Below, piece by piece: positions 18,248-27,533 of a stretch of DNA of 64,000 nt. The position numbers and the translations under genes are program-made. Position 1 is the first letter of the stretch; every line of letters starts with the position of its first letter. The notes beneath the pieces were generated by a model. The model did no database searches and had not been told where the DNA came from. It worked only from the letters and a program-made list of their open reading frames with translations. Origin of the DNA: Chamaesiphon minutus PCC 6605 (GTDB lineage: Bacteria; Cyanobacteriota; Cyanobacteriia; Cyanobacteriales; Chamaesiphonaceae); contig NC_019697.1 in NCBI RefSeq assembly GCF_000317145.1, forward strand, positions 2,700,385 through 2,764,384. The letters run 5' to 3'.

Positions 18248-18490
18248 ATCACTATATGTCTATTGTTTTTGATAATCGATCGCTTAGAAAATCCCCTCCT
18301 AGGAGGGGTGCCCGTAGGGCGGGGTGGGTCAGATCTACGCTTCACACCAGCAACCCGATCGATGTTAATAGTGGGGTTGGGCAGGTTTGTACGAAAGTTA
18401 ATTGCACGTTTGAACTAATTGCATAAACCTGCCCCTACAGGTTATCTAGATCCCCGACTTCTCAAAGAAGTCGGGGATCTGATTCTCACT
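18248..18490. repeat. Spacer with three different repeats, including a 15-bp hairpin
   Basis: Between NRPS and PKS genes. It holds a copy of the GGAGGGGTGCCCGTAGGGCG repeat (about 18298-18330), an inverted pair built on GGGCAGGTTT/AAACCTGCCC (about 18378-18434), and a perfect 15-bp hairpin (18448-18480; arms AGATCCCCGACTTCT, loop CAA). The last could weaken read-through between the two biosynthetic genes, but it lacks a U-tract and looks like a dispersed repeat. Confidence 0.7.
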
Positions 18491-21400
18491 CTATTTACTA
18501 GCCAATTTCGATCGTTCCAACCGTTGCTTCAACCGATCTTTACCCTGACTTAACTTCTGCCGATTCTCAACACTTTGCTGACCCAAATTATTAACATCCT
18601 TAGCCTGCATCAACCGCTGCGTCAAAGCCCTCACCGTCGGATAATTAAACAAATCTACCAACGAAATAGATCCAATTTGTGCTGGTAAAACTTCTGCCAA
18701 CTTACGATAAACAGTAGTAATTAATAGTGAATTAGCACCGAGATCGAAGAAATTATTAGTAACTCCAATCTCCTCGATTTCTAATACTGATTGAAAAATG
18801 GACGTGATCGATCGTTCGATTTCATTCTGCGGAGCTGCATAAACTACCTCCCGCGATCGAAATAGATCCAATTGGGTGGGTAATGCTTGCCTGTCAACTT
18901 TGCCATTAACTGATAGCGGCAAAGCATCCAAAAACATGAAACTCGATGGCACCATATAATCGGGGAGTTTGCGCCCCAGAGAGTCGCTTAGTTCCTCGAC
19001 GGTGGGTAAATCTGGGTGTCCAGATACGATATAAGCCACCAACCGCGCTTGCTGGCTATCGCCGATCGCTTTGACGATCGCGGTTTGTACGGCGGGATGC
19101 TGCATCAGAGCCGCTTCCACTTCTCCAGCTTCGATCCGATAGCCGCGTAGCTTGATTTGGAAGTCTACCCGTCCCAAAATTTCGATCGTGCCATCTGGTA
19201 AATAACGACCGCGATCGCCTGTACGATAGAGCCTTTCCCCTGTGCGCGGATGAATGATAAAGTTAGCCTGCGTTCGTTCCTCGTCGCGCCAATAACCTTT
19301 GGCTACCTGTACCCCAGCGCAATACATTTCTCCCGCAACCCAGGTGGGACAGTTATTTAAAGCTGGATTTAAGATGTAATATTTAGCATTTGCCATCGGT
19401 TGCCCATAGGGAATGCTGTTCCAAGTAGGATCGACTGCGCCGATCGAATAGCCGATATTCCAAATTGTAGTTTCGGTGGGGCCGCCAATACTCAATAATT
19501 CGATGTCTGGTGCTACAAAGCGAATCCGCTCTGGCAGAGTTAATGGCAGCCAATCCCCACCTAAAATCGCCAAGCGTAAGTTAGTTGTAAATGGCGTATC
19601 GCCGACGGCATTTACCAACATTTCCATCATCGGCGGTACTGAGTTCCACAATGTCACCTGTTCGCGCTGGATTAATTCTGCCCAATGGTTGGGATCTTTA
19701 ATCAGCCGCGCATCGGGGATAACGATCGATCCACCCGCCGCCAACAGTCCGAAGATGTCATACACGGATAAGTCGTGATTGAGGGCGGTGAGAGCTAACA
19801 TGCGATCGGCAGATCCGACTTGAAACCGTTGGTTGGTATACACTACCACGTTAGCCACATTCCGATGTGTCACCATTACCCCTTTCGGTAAGCCAGTGGA
19901 ACCGGAGGTGTAGATTACATAAGCCAAATCGTCGGGAGTTTGGATGGATTCGAGCGGTGCATTACTTTTTGTTGTTAAATCTTCAGTATCGATCGATATT
20001 CGCTGAATCGATTCATCCCACTGTAATTTGTCCTCCAACCAAGATTGAGTTAGTACAGTCTCAATCTCACTATGTTTGAGTAAATACTGAAGGCGTTCCG
20101 GTGGTAAATCGGGTGCGATCGGCACATAAGCCGCCCCAGATGCTAAAATCCCGATCGCGGCGACGATCTGTTCCCAACCTTTTTCCATCACCACGCCGAT
20201 TAATCGGTTCGGCTGTGCGCCAAGCTGTCGCAAGCGATGAGCGATGCTATTGGCGCGATCGCTCAATTCTCCATAAGTTAGGGATTTACCCGCAGCGATA
20301 ACGGCGATATTATTGGGTGCTTGGAACACGCGATCGGCAAACAGTTCGTGTAATAATGCCTCAGAAATCGGTGCATCTGTCGCGTTAACTGCCTCCCGTG
20401 CTAGTAATTGCGCTGGGGGTAGCAGTTGGGGATTTTGCTCGTGCCAGATGGCATCATCATTTGCTAGCTGTTGGAGTAAATCGCAGTAAGCAGCAAACAT
20501 CTCGGCGATCGCACCTGCGGGAAATAATTCTTCCACAACATCCCAATTGAATGTCAGGGTTTCTTGCTCCTCCCACACTTGAATATCCATCCAAGCTTGC
20601 GAGGCTTGACTGATTCCATACACTAACTCCCCAAAATGGCTGAATGTCAAGGTTTCTTGACCGATTCCCGCAAATCCCAGCGTACTGGTAAAGATGACAG
20701 GCATCGCATTCGGGACATTCCCTTGACGGCGGGTGAGTTCCCGCGTCACTCGCACCCCACTATAGTAGCGGTGTTCCAAATCTTGCCAGAGTTGGGTTTG
20801 AATCCGCATCGCTCGATCGCGAAGCGTGCCAACTCCTTGGCAATCGCGAAATGATTCACCAGCAGAATTATCTACCCCTAGCAGCGTTACCGAAGTGAAA
20901 TCTCCCAACAAGTTATTGACTTGAGGGTGCATCGGCAATCGATTGAATAGTGCCAAATTGAGCGTGAATTGGGGATTCTGGCTCCACAGCGCGAGAATTT
21001 CCGCAAAAGCAGCCAGCAACATCCCTGAAGGAGTCAGCCCGATATTTTTGGCTTTCTGCTTCAGCCGTTGCCAGTCTGCCGTCTCCATTTGCGCGTTATA
21101 ACGCCGACAGCGATGCTGTTTGAGTTCCTTGGGACTTTTCGCCAAGGGTAAATCGGGCGCGGGTGGTAGCTTATCGATCCGCTCGATCCAATATGCCCGC
21201 GATCGCTTATATAGTTGGGTTTGACAGAGATTTTGTTCGGCGATCGCATAGTCCCGAAACGAGATATCTAATGCGGGCAACACGCAATCTGGCTGCTGAT
21301 AAACTTGAAACCATTCCTCAAACAGCCGAAACAAGCTCCAAGCATCAAATACCAGCAAATCGTAACTAATATGCAACCGTAATCGCGCACCATCCAACCG

Positions 21401-21985
21401 CGTCGCCCGAAAATCAAACAACGGAAAGCGATCGGCTGGTAATACCTGATGAGACATCTCCTCCCGAATCGCCGCCAATCCAGTCTCGATTTCAGTCTCA
21501 GTCTTACCCCTTAAATCCACAACAGGCATCTGGTAAAGCGGCACCTTCCGCAGAATCTGCTGCTGTCCATCCGGCATTACCACCGCCCGTAACATATCAT
21601 GTCGATCGATTAATCGTTGTAGCGCGATATTCAATCGATCGACATCCAGATCGTCGCCTTCAATTTCGTAATAACCATGATTGGAAACACCACCCAATTC
21701 CAAAATTCCACTTCGCCCAATCCAAAAAGCGTGCTGCATATCCGTCAGCGGAAACGGCTCATAACGCGATGCTGGATCGGGATCGATCGCAGGTAAATCA
21801 TTCACAGGCTGGCGATCGCGATGTTGATGCAACAACTCGATAATCTCGGCTTTCTGCTCTGTCAGAGCCTCACGCACTTCACTCGTTAATGTCCCCTTGG
21901 GCGCATCCACAATCAGCGCATCTCCCTCGATGGATAATTTAATACCGCGATCGGCTAGTGAATCAATTAGTAAATGTAGATTCAT
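18491..21985 (-). CDS. Non-ribosomal peptide synthetase, docking-Cy-A-PCP (cysteine-type)
   Basis: 1164 residues. An N-terminal TubC-like docking domain (about 1-53) precedes a heterocyclisation domain (about 70-500): PFPLTDMQHAFWIGR at its start and the diagnostic D-x4-D-x2-S as Asp209, Asp214, Ser217. The adenylation domain (about 540-1040) has YTSGSTGLPKGV and NHDLSVYDIFGLL; my pocket alignment gives D-L-Y-N-I-G-I-I-W-K, which shares the D-L-Y-N start and I-W-K end with cysteine codes. A carrier domain (about 1060-1130) has FFDLGANS. The protein should load cysteine, condense it with carrier-bound salicylate and cyclise it to a thiazoline. No epimerase, methyltransferase or release domain is present. 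It is upstream of the PKS in the same direction. Confidence 0.92.
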   Translation of the reverse strand: MNLHLLIDSLADRGIKLSIEGDALIVDAPKGTLTSEVREALTEQKAEIIELLHQHRDRQPVNDLPAIDPDPASRYEPFPLTDMQHAFWIGRSGILELGGVSNHGYYEIEGDDLDVDRLNIALQRLIDRHDMLRAVVMPDGQQQILRKVPLYQMPVVDLRGKTETEIETGLAAIREEMSHQVLPADRFPLFDFRATRLDGARLRLHISYDLLVFDAWSLFRLFEEWFQVYQQPDCVLPALDISFRDYAIAEQNLCQTQLYKRSRAYWIERIDKLPPAPDLPLAKSPKELKQHRCRRYNAQMETADWQRLKQKAKNIGLTPSGMLLAAFAEILALWSQNPQFTLNLALFNRLPMHPQVNNLLGDFTSVTLLGVDNSAGESFRDCQGVGTLRDRAMRIQTQLWQDLEHRYYSGVRVTRELTRRQGNVPNAMPVIFTSTLGFAGIGQETLTFSHFGELVYGISQASQAWMDIQVWEEQETLTFNWDVVEELFPAGAIAEMFAAYCDLLQQLANDDAIWHEQNPQLLPPAQLLAREAVNATDAPISEALLHELFADRVFQAPNNIAVIAAGKSLTYGELSDRANSIAHRLRQLGAQPNRLIGVVMEKGWEQIVAAIGILASGAAYVPIAPDLPPERLQYLLKHSEIETVLTQSWLEDKLQWDESIQRISIDTEDLTTKSNAPLESIQTPDDLAYVIYTSGSTGLPKGVMVTHRNVANVVVYTNQRFQVGSADRMLALTALNHDLSVYDIFGLLAAGGSIVIPDARLIKDPNHWAELIQREQVTLWNSVPPMMEMLVNAVGDTPFTTNLRLAILGGDWLPLTLPERIRFVAPDIELLSIGGPTETTIWNIGYSIGAVDPTWNSIPYGQPMANAKYYILNPALNNCPTWVAGEMYCAGVQVAKGYWRDEERTQANFIIHPRTGERLYRTGDRGRYLPDGTIEILGRVDFQIKLRGYRIEAGEVEAALMQHPAVQTAIVKAIGDSQQARLVAYIVSGHPDLPTVEELSDSLGRKLPDYMVPSSFMFLDALPLSVNGKVDRQALPTQLDLFRSREVVYAAPQNEIERSITSIFQSVLEIEEIGVTNNFFDLGANSLLITTVYRKLAEVLPAQIGSISLVDLFNYPTVRALTQRLMQAKDVNNLGQQSVENRQKLSQGKDRLKQRLERSKLASK

Positions 21986-21987
21986 AA

Positions 21988-22018
21988 ATTGAGAATTAAT
22001 AATTGATAATTGATAATT
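21988..22018. promoter_or_regulatory. TGAGAAT/TGATAAT-rich candidate Fur region upstream of the NRPS
   Basis: Directly upstream of the NRPS start: one TGAGAAT followed by two TGATAAT words in 31 AT-rich bases. Fur boxes are built from TGATAAT-like half-sites, so this could be an iron operator. The tandem ATTGATAATTGATAATT run is, however, also a common low-complexity pattern in cyanobacterial spacers. Confidence 0.35.
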
Positions 22019-22068
22019 AAATAACGTCAGACATCCTAAGTTACCAACTTGTAAGTAATAACTAGCTC

Positions 22069-22295
22069 CGTTTCAGCACCACCCTCAAATGAATTTGGGG
22101 CTAAGAGCAAAAGTCCATTGAAATGGACTAATTGGAATTGCTGTAAATACCTAGACAGAATTGACAAATAGATAATTTTTATCCACTACAGAAAAGATGT
22201 CCAAGCAAAATATTGTGTAATTAATTATGTCTACCTACTTAGTTCTCTGAAGAGAACTTATGCTATTAGCCCGAAATTCATTTCAGGGCGGTTGA
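22069..22295. repeat. Palindromic dispersed repeat (AAATGAATTT family)
   Basis: About 227 bp between the NRPS and the KAS III-like gene. The ends are imperfect inverted repeats (TTTCAGCACCACCCTCAAAT on the left; the right end carries ATTTCAGGGCGGTTGATGA). Subterminal GGGGCTAAGAGC/GCTATTAGCCC blocks and internal hairpins (GTCCATTGAAATGGAC, GTTCTCTGAAGAGAAC) match the organisation of the element at 31309-31513. No open frame of note. Confidence 0.7.
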
Positions 22296-22360
22296 TGACT
22301 AAGCAATAGTTTCAAGATCTGTAACTTGAGTTTCGCCCATCAATCCAATACCCCAAACCC

Positions 22361-23890
22361 TTACAAGCTAAACACCTCTCGCCCCGATCGATCCACATCG
22401 CCCTCATCCCTCACCACCCCTGAAATCGTTTCCGCCATCGCCATTCGATCGAGCAAAAACTCCGTCAGATCGCGAATATTCCGCTCCCCCACAAACTGCT
22501 CCATCGGTACCCGAATCCCCAAACTAGCTTCGAGTTGACTCCGAAAGATCGTCGCCACCAAAGAATCTAACAACGTCGTCAGCACCACTTGCGGATCGAG
22601 ATCCGCTGGCGAAACTTGGCGTAAATTGGCTAAGGATTCCACTAAATAAGGTTCGAGAATGGCATGACGATCGCCCGCAGGCACCGCCAGTAGCCGTTCT
22701 TTAATCCCAATCTCAGTAATCGCCACCGGATTACTAACTGGTGCTACGAAACTCTCGATCGCCTTGGTGGCGCGCTTCGCGTTCGTCGATCGAATCGGCA
22801 CCACTTCAGTATTACTAGTACCCAACGCCACATCACCCCAGCGGATAACCATCGCCGCCGCCGTCGCACCCGCACCATTGGCATACACCAGCACCAAATC
22901 GTCTGGACGAATTTTGCCACTAGCCGCCGCATGATAGAGATTGGCAAGGGGAAAAACTGGCCCGATATTGGCGTATGTCGGGTAAAGATCGATAACCCGC
23001 TCTGGATCGATTCCCAGTGCTTTGGCACAAACGCTGGCATACCAAGCTGTCGGGGTATTAAACGCAAAATAATCGATCCGATCGAGACTAATTCCCGCCG
23101 CTGCTACCGCTGACTGACAGCATTCGCGCACCGTATCGGCTGCTGTTACTGCAAGGCTGCTGACATTTTCCCCCGTTCCCGTTTGAATGCGGGGATTGCC
23201 GTGGGCATCGATCGTCAGTTCGTGGGTATATGCCCCGCAAGTCTCGATCGTTGGGACGATCTGCGTACTGAGAATGCCGCGATTCGCTCGCTCGGCACCA
23301 ACCACCATCGCTGCCGCACCATCACCCATCGACCAAGAAAGGGTATCGGCATCATTTACCGCCTGAGAGCCAATGTGGGACACCACAATTAAAATTTGGC
23401 GATAGGTGCCAGTTTGAATGAACGCCTGGGCGGTTTGGAGCGCGATTAATGCACTGGCACAAGTAGATTCTAGATTCCATGCCGGACAGCGCAAACCCAA
23501 TTGCTGGGCGAGATGAGTCGCCAAACCAGGGCCGACATCACTAGGAAACAGGGAAGAGACGATCGCCAAATCCACATCTGCCGTTGTCAGGTTTGCGGCT
23601 GTCAGAGCCGATCGCGCCGCTTGACATTCCAACAGCAGAGATGACTCATCACCCGCCAATACGCGCCGTTGGATGCTACCTCGGAACGGATCGGCTAAAA
23701 AAGGCGTAACTTCTTGCAACCACAGATCGATCCCACTGGGAGTAGGAATTAAGTCTGTAGCTGGAGTGTGCCTGACTTCTCGCTGTCGGGTTTGGGCAAA
23801 TAAATCGGGGAATTTTTCTAGCCAATAATCGTTGGTGCGAATAGTCTGGGGAAAGTTGATGGCAAGCGATCGAATACTAACTGGCTGCAT
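22361..23890 (-). CDS. KAS III-like ketosynthase/acyltransferase fused to an acyl carrier domain
   Basis: 509 residues. Residues 1-350 are a thiolase-fold KAS III-like enzyme: Cys144 in ESTCASA is the acylated residue, and the C-terminal half GIDPERVIDLYPTYANIGPV...DLVLVYANGAGATAAA is family-typical. The usual catalytic His of HQAN is replaced by Asn278 in FAFNTPTAW; the second catalytic Asn is kept (Asn308). From about 395 to 490 there is a carrier domain with LLDSLVA (Ser443 as phosphopantetheine site). The pairing suggests acyl transfer to or from the fused carrier rather than ordinary fatty-acid initiation. It lies between the salicylate genes and the NRPS, same strand. Its exact step is unknown. 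Confidence 0.82.
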   Translation of the reverse strand: MQPVSIRSLAINFPQTIRTNDYWLEKFPDLFAQTRQREVRHTPATDLIPTPSGIDLWLQEVTPFLADPFRGSIQRRVLAGDESSLLLECQAARSALTAANLTTADVDLAIVSSLFPSDVGPGLATHLAQQLGLRCPAWNLESTCASALIALQTAQAFIQTGTYRQILIVVSHIGSQAVNDADTLSWSMGDGAAAMVVGAERANRGILSTQIVPTIETCGAYTHELTIDAHGNPRIQTGTGENVSSLAVTAADTVRECCQSAVAAAGISLDRIDYFAFNTPTAWYASVCAKALGIDPERVIDLYPTYANIGPVFPLANLYHAAASGKIRPDDLVLVYANGAGATAAAMVIRWGDVALGTSNTEVVPIRSTNAKRATKAIESFVAPVSNPVAITEIGIKERLLAVPAGDRHAILEPYLVESLANLRQVSPADLDPQVVLTTLLDSLVATIFRSQLEASLGIRVPMEQFVGERNIRDLTEFLLDRMAMAETISGVVRDEGDVDRSGREVFSL

Positions 23891-23923
23891 GGTAAATGCC
23901 GATTTTTAATTTAGATTTTTGCA

Positions 23924-23939
23924 TATTATTCTCATTAAT
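23924..23939 (-). promoter_or_regulatory. Candidate Fur-type site upstream of the KAS III-like gene
   Basis: On the minus strand ATTAATGAGAATAATA lies about 35 bases before the ATG of the KAS III-like gene. It shares TGAGAAT with sites at 24285-24291, 29601-29607 and 21990-21996, all upstream of siderophore genes. Assigned by recurrence and position only. Confidence 0.4.
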
Positions 23940-24013
23940 TTTAGAGAAGATGGCTCGATATTTAAAAGTTATCTTGAGTTAGGGGCTTGAAAGCCTGAGT
24001 AAGGACGGAGGGT

Positions 24014-24098
24014 ATTGAAGTAGGGCAATTCATGAAGCGACGCGCGCTCCGGAGGAAACCTCCGGGTTTAGCGCGTCAAGACATTGCCCTACTTCAAT
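24014..24098. repeat. 16-bp inverted repeat enclosing a TGTCTTG hairpin element
   Basis: Perfect arms ATTGAAGTAGGGCAAT (24014-24029) and ATTGCCCTACTTCAAT (24083-24098). Inside, 24037-24083 is a 47-bp TGTCTTG element in minus orientation (inner hairpin CCGGAGG-TTT-CCTCCGG). Removing it restores the palindrome GGGCAATTCATGAATTGCCC, a close relative of which stands uninterrupted at 601-621. The rest of the 445-base spacer (23891-24335) shows only the promoter-like motifs listed; the open frame at 24032-24286 runs through this repeat and is not credible. Confidence 0.85.
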
Positions 24099-24281
24099 GG
24101 CCGAAGATCGCCATAAATCGCTTAAAGCAGTTGCTCTGCAAGCATTTTATATTCTTGGGAAGGAACGATGCTTTAGGGATGAAGAAAAATAATGTCCAAA
24201 CATCCTCTTCAGATCGATCGGGGAACAACGTCGATCTCATGCGCTCTCGATCGATCTCTAGTCTGGATCGGCAAAAGCATT

Positions 24282-24302
24282 ATTGAGAATTTATATTAAT
24301 AT
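24282..24302. promoter_or_regulatory. Candidate Fur-type site upstream of the MFS exporter
   Basis: ATTGAGAATTTATATTAATAT lies about 34-54 bases before the exporter ATG. TGAGAAT is shared with three other positions upstream of siderophore genes. The AT-rich stretch could equally be a -10 region. Confidence 0.4.
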
Positions 24303-24335
24303 CTATATCACGATCTAAAATACAATTGCAATAGC

Positions 24336-25712
24336 ATGGCGATCGATTATCGATATGTTGTGACATCCTTGTTAATCCTCAAAATTTTTGCCGTGCGTAT
24401 CTTTACAATTCTCTGGAGCGGGCAGATGGCATCGGCGATTGGGACAGAAATGACCCAATTTGCCCTCACGATCTGGATTTGGCAACAGACTCAAACCACA
24501 ACGGCGATCGCGCTACTGAGTTTCTTCTTTCTACTCCCACAGATTTCGATCTCCCTATTGGCAGGGATAATTATCGATCGCTTCAATCGTCAGAAATTGA
24601 TGATTTTTAGCGATGTCTGCGTGGGCGCATGTACGATAACGATCGGGTTGCTACACTCGATCGGCTCGCTCCAGATCTGGCACCTGTATGGTTTAGCCGT
24701 CATCTATGGCTGTTGCGGACAACTCCAAGGGCTAGCTTTTTCCGCATCGATTTCGTCGATCGTGGACAGAAAACACTACAGCCGCGTCAGCAGCATGAGA
24801 ACACTGATTATGTACGGCGGGACAATTATTGCCCCCGCCCTGGTGGGTAGCTTGTATCCAAGCATCGGGTTAATGGGCATCATCGCGATCGATCTGGCAA
24901 CCTTTATCATCGGGATTAGCACCGTGCTGATAGTGCGGATTCCGCAAGTCAAAAGTTCGCCTAGCGATCGAAACGACGGTAAAACCATCTGGCAACAACT
25001 GTTCTGGGGGATCGACTACATCCGCGCCAGACCCAGCCTAGTCGCCATTACCACCATCTTTTGCCTGTTCCTATTTGCCTATCAAACCAGCGAAACCCTA
25101 TACCCGCCAATGATTTTGGCACGGACGGGTAGCAATGCCCAAATCCTCAGTACCGTCGCCATCTCCGCCGGAATCGGCGGTGTCGTCGGTGCAGTAGTTC
25201 TGAGCATCGTCGGCGGCGTACCGCGCCAAATTCAGGGGATGTTAATCGCCTTTATCGGAGTCGGCTTGGGCAGTCTAGCGTTAGGTTTGGGGCAAACCCA
25301 AGCGGTGTGGATGTTAGCCCAATTCTTCGCCGCCTGTTGTATCCCCCTCGCCTACAGTTCCACCGATGCGATCTGGTACACCAAAGTCGAGCCAGCAGTG
25401 CAAGGGCGAGTATTAGCCGCCGCCCACACGATCGGGTCGATCGTCGGTGCCTTAGCCAGCCTCATCGCCGGAGTATTAGCCGATCGCGTTTTTGAACCAC
25501 TAATGAATTCAGGCAACTCGATCGCTCTAGCCTTATCACCGCTATTCGGTACGGGTAAAGGATCGGGCATCGCCTTACTCGTGACAATCTCCGCCATTGC
25601 AATGGTATCGATCGGCATCGGCGGTAATGCCTTTCCCAACCTCCGCAATGCTGAAGCCCTGCTACCAGACTGCGATCGACCTAACCCCGACAGTGGCGAA
25701 CTTAATCTATAA
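24336..25712 (+). CDS. MFS transporter, probable siderophore exporter
   Basis: 458 residues with about twelve membrane helices. The start ILWSGQMASAIGTEMTQFAL and the loop IIDRFNRQKLMIFSDVCVG (cytoplasmic loop between helices 2 and 3) match the MFS_3/EntS-like group, which exports siderophores and other small molecules. It is the only plus-strand gene within the biosynthetic block, divergent from the KAS III-like gene with a 445-base spacer, and convergent with the salicylate synthase. Export of the finished siderophore is the natural role, inferred from position. An ATG at 24426 (MASAIGTEM) would cut into the first helix, so the upstream ATG is preferred. Confidence 0.85.
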   Translation: MAIDYRYVVTSLLILKIFAVRIFTILWSGQMASAIGTEMTQFALTIWIWQQTQTTTAIALLSFFFLLPQISISLLAGIIIDRFNRQKLMIFSDVCVGACTITIGLLHSIGSLQIWHLYGLAVIYGCCGQLQGLAFSASISSIVDRKHYSRVSSMRTLIMYGGTIIAPALVGSLYPSIGLMGIIAIDLATFIIGISTVLIVRIPQVKSSPSDRNDGKTIWQQLFWGIDYIRARPSLVAITTIFCLFLFAYQTSETLYPPMILARTGSNAQILSTVAISAGIGGVVGAVVLSIVGGVPRQIQGMLIAFIGVGLGSLALGLGQTQAVWMLAQFFAACCIPLAYSSTDAIWYTKVEPAVQGRVLAAAHTIGSIVGALASLIAGVLADRVFEPLMNSGNSIALALSPLFGTGKGSGIALLVTISAIAMVSIGIGGNAFPNLRNAEALLPDCDRPNPDSGELNL

Positions 25713-25790
25713 CTGTGTCTACTTGCTAGGGAATGAATCAGCCCTGCTTCATATGAGGAAGGCTGGGGTGGAAAATCCCCTCCTCTCCTT

Positions 25791-26024
25791 CTACCGTGTA
25801 TACACAAGTCCAGTAACAAGCGCAAATGGTCGAAATCCCCCTGTCTTGTCTCCCTAATCCGTCGGGGAACCCGACGTTGGCGCAGCCACTCCAAAGGAGT
25901 TACGGGAGCCGCTAAATCCCCCTTAAAAAGGGGGACTTTGGCTGGATCTTAGCCCCCTTTTTAAGGGGGTTTGGGGGATTTAGATCTAAAAACGAAGTCA
26001 ACCATACTTGTGTACACACCGTAG
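25791..26024. mobile_element. MITE-like element with 19-bp ends and about 9-bp target duplication
   Basis: 234 bp with ends CTACCGTGTATACACAAGT and, inverted, ACTTGTGTACACACCGTAG (17 of 19 positions pair). It is flanked by TCCTCTCCTT (25781-25790) and CCCTCTCCTT (26025-26034), which fits a 9-bp target duplication. It interrupts a GC-rich dispersed repeat known from 11353 and 18289. Inside it lie a 71-bp TGTCTTG element (25842-25912) and CCCCCTTAAAAAGGGGG-type hairpins. There is no transposase, so it would be non-autonomous. The remainder of the 380-base spacer is repeat DNA. Confidence 0.75.
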
Positions 26025-26093
26025 CCCTCTCCTTAGGGAGAGGCTACGCCAACGGAGGGGTGCCCGTAGGGCGGGGTGGGTAGATCTCCGCAG

Positions 26094-27446
26094 CTACTCC
26101 GATTTCAACACCAAATTTGTCAACATCGTATTCATCTTATTCACCGACTCCACATACTCATTTTCTGGTACCGACTCAGCCACAATCCCCGCACCAGCAT
26201 TGAAATGAATCGTGTCACCGTACTGATAAGCCGATCGAATCGCGATCGCCAGATCCGCCGTACCGCGACTATCGATCCAGCCAATCCCGCCCGCATATAG
26301 CCCCCGTGGTTCCGTTTCCAAGCGATCGATCCACTCCAATGCCGATCGTTTATTAATGCCCGAAACCGTAATCCCAGGGAATAACACCTTCAACGCATCC
26401 CAAAGTGTCTTATCGGGTTGCAGTTCCCCACCAACGCGAGAAGACAGATGTTGGACGCAGCGGTATTGCTTGACCTCCATAAAATCAAACACCCGCACGG
26501 TTTCCGGCACACAGAGCGAAGTTATTTCATCTTGAGCCAGCCAGATCGAGAGGGCATGTTCTTTTACCTCTTTGGCATCGGTAAATAACTCGCGATTTAA
26601 CTGCTCGTCTCGCTCCAGATTTTCAGATCGGGGACGAGTTCCCGCGAGTGGGTTGGTAATTGCAAATCGATCCGCATCCACCGTCATCAAAATCTCAGGG
26701 CTGAAACCCACCGCGCTGACATCATCGAATTGGAAACAATACGATCGCGCTGAATTATTACTCTCAGTCCCCAGACGATAGGTACCCAACAGATCCATCT
26801 GTCCCTTAACTTTGACCGATCGAGCGATAATAGCTTTGTGCAAATGTCCGGCTTGAATTGCCTCTACCATTTCGCTCACTTTGGTTTGATAATCTTCGCG
26901 ATCGGCAAAATCCAGAGTGGGTGGGGTGGCGGTATAATTCCGCAATGGAGACTCGATCGCTAGAGCTTCGATAATTTTAGTTAGAGATTTGACACTTTTA
27001 ATCCGAATCCCTTTATCGGTAATCTGGAGTTCGGTTTCAGGAATCGAAAAATATAATAAGGGTTGCTCGATCGCCTTACTATAACTCGAATAAAACCGCG
27101 CCATATCGAAACCCACATAGCCATACGCCGTCCAATTTTCGATCGGTAATGATGCCAGCATCTTCTCTACCTGCTGGAGCGGATCGCCAACAATTCTCGT
27201 TCCGAGAGGCTCCGCCAACGATCGCGACTCGATTTCACCTAAATAATCTAAGGTTACAGTATCAGTACTCACCGCAATACTGGCTAAGGTATTCCCCGCA
27301 ATCCGCGTCTGCCCATCGCCCTCGTAGAGCATATAACTGGAAAATAAACCAATATCTAACAAATTTTGTAATAAAGATTGCGGATCTTTGGTTTCTGGGA
27401 CGAATAATTCATGGTAAACGAGCGGCTGAGTGTCGGTGGAAAACAT
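26094..27446 (-). CDS. Salicylate synthase (MbtI/Irp9/YbtS family)
   Basis: 450 residues, the usual length for single-domain salicylate synthases. It belongs to the chorismate-binding fold: GHLHKAIIARSVKV has the conserved lysine near the N-terminal part of the site, NPLAGTRPR and ELFTDAKEVKEHALS are core motifs, and the C-terminal block EPRGLYAGGIGWIDSRGTAD followed by AIRSA is typical. The family converts chorismate to isochorismate and then salicylate plus pyruvate in one active site, which fits the aryl ligase and carrier encoded next to it. An isochorismate synthase lacking lyase activity is the main alternative, but no separate lyase gene is present. Confidence 0.88.
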   Translation of the reverse strand: MFSTDTQPLVYHELFVPETKDPQSLLQNLLDIGLFSSYMLYEGDGQTRIAGNTLASIAVSTDTVTLDYLGEIESRSLAEPLGTRIVGDPLQQVEKMLASLPIENWTAYGYVGFDMARFYSSYSKAIEQPLLYFSIPETELQITDKGIRIKSVKSLTKIIEALAIESPLRNYTATPPTLDFADREDYQTKVSEMVEAIQAGHLHKAIIARSVKVKGQMDLLGTYRLGTESNNSARSYCFQFDDVSAVGFSPEILMTVDADRFAITNPLAGTRPRSENLERDEQLNRELFTDAKEVKEHALSIWLAQDEITSLCVPETVRVFDFMEVKQYRCVQHLSSRVGGELQPDKTLWDALKVLFPGITVSGINKRSALEWIDRLETEPRGLYAGGIGWIDSRGTADLAIAIRSAYQYGDTIHFNAGAGIVAESVPENEYVESVNKMNTMLTNLVLKSE

Positions 27447-27533
27447 AAGTAATTATTTAGTGGATAGTAAATAGTGGTTGTCAACGACTGGAAACCGCGC
27501 GGTTAAAAACCGCAACGGTTCGTAACCGCATCG
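27447..27533. other. Short spacer with a hairpin
   Basis: 87 bases between salicylate synthase and ligase genes on the minus strand. It contains GAAACCGCGCGGTT and GGTTAAAAACC-type inverted words (about 27490-27515), a small dispersed repeat. No gene. Confidence 0.5.

Noticed and set aside
24032-24286. 84-codon plus-strand frame before the exporter
   Set aside because: It runs through the nested hairpin repeat and has no protein-like features.
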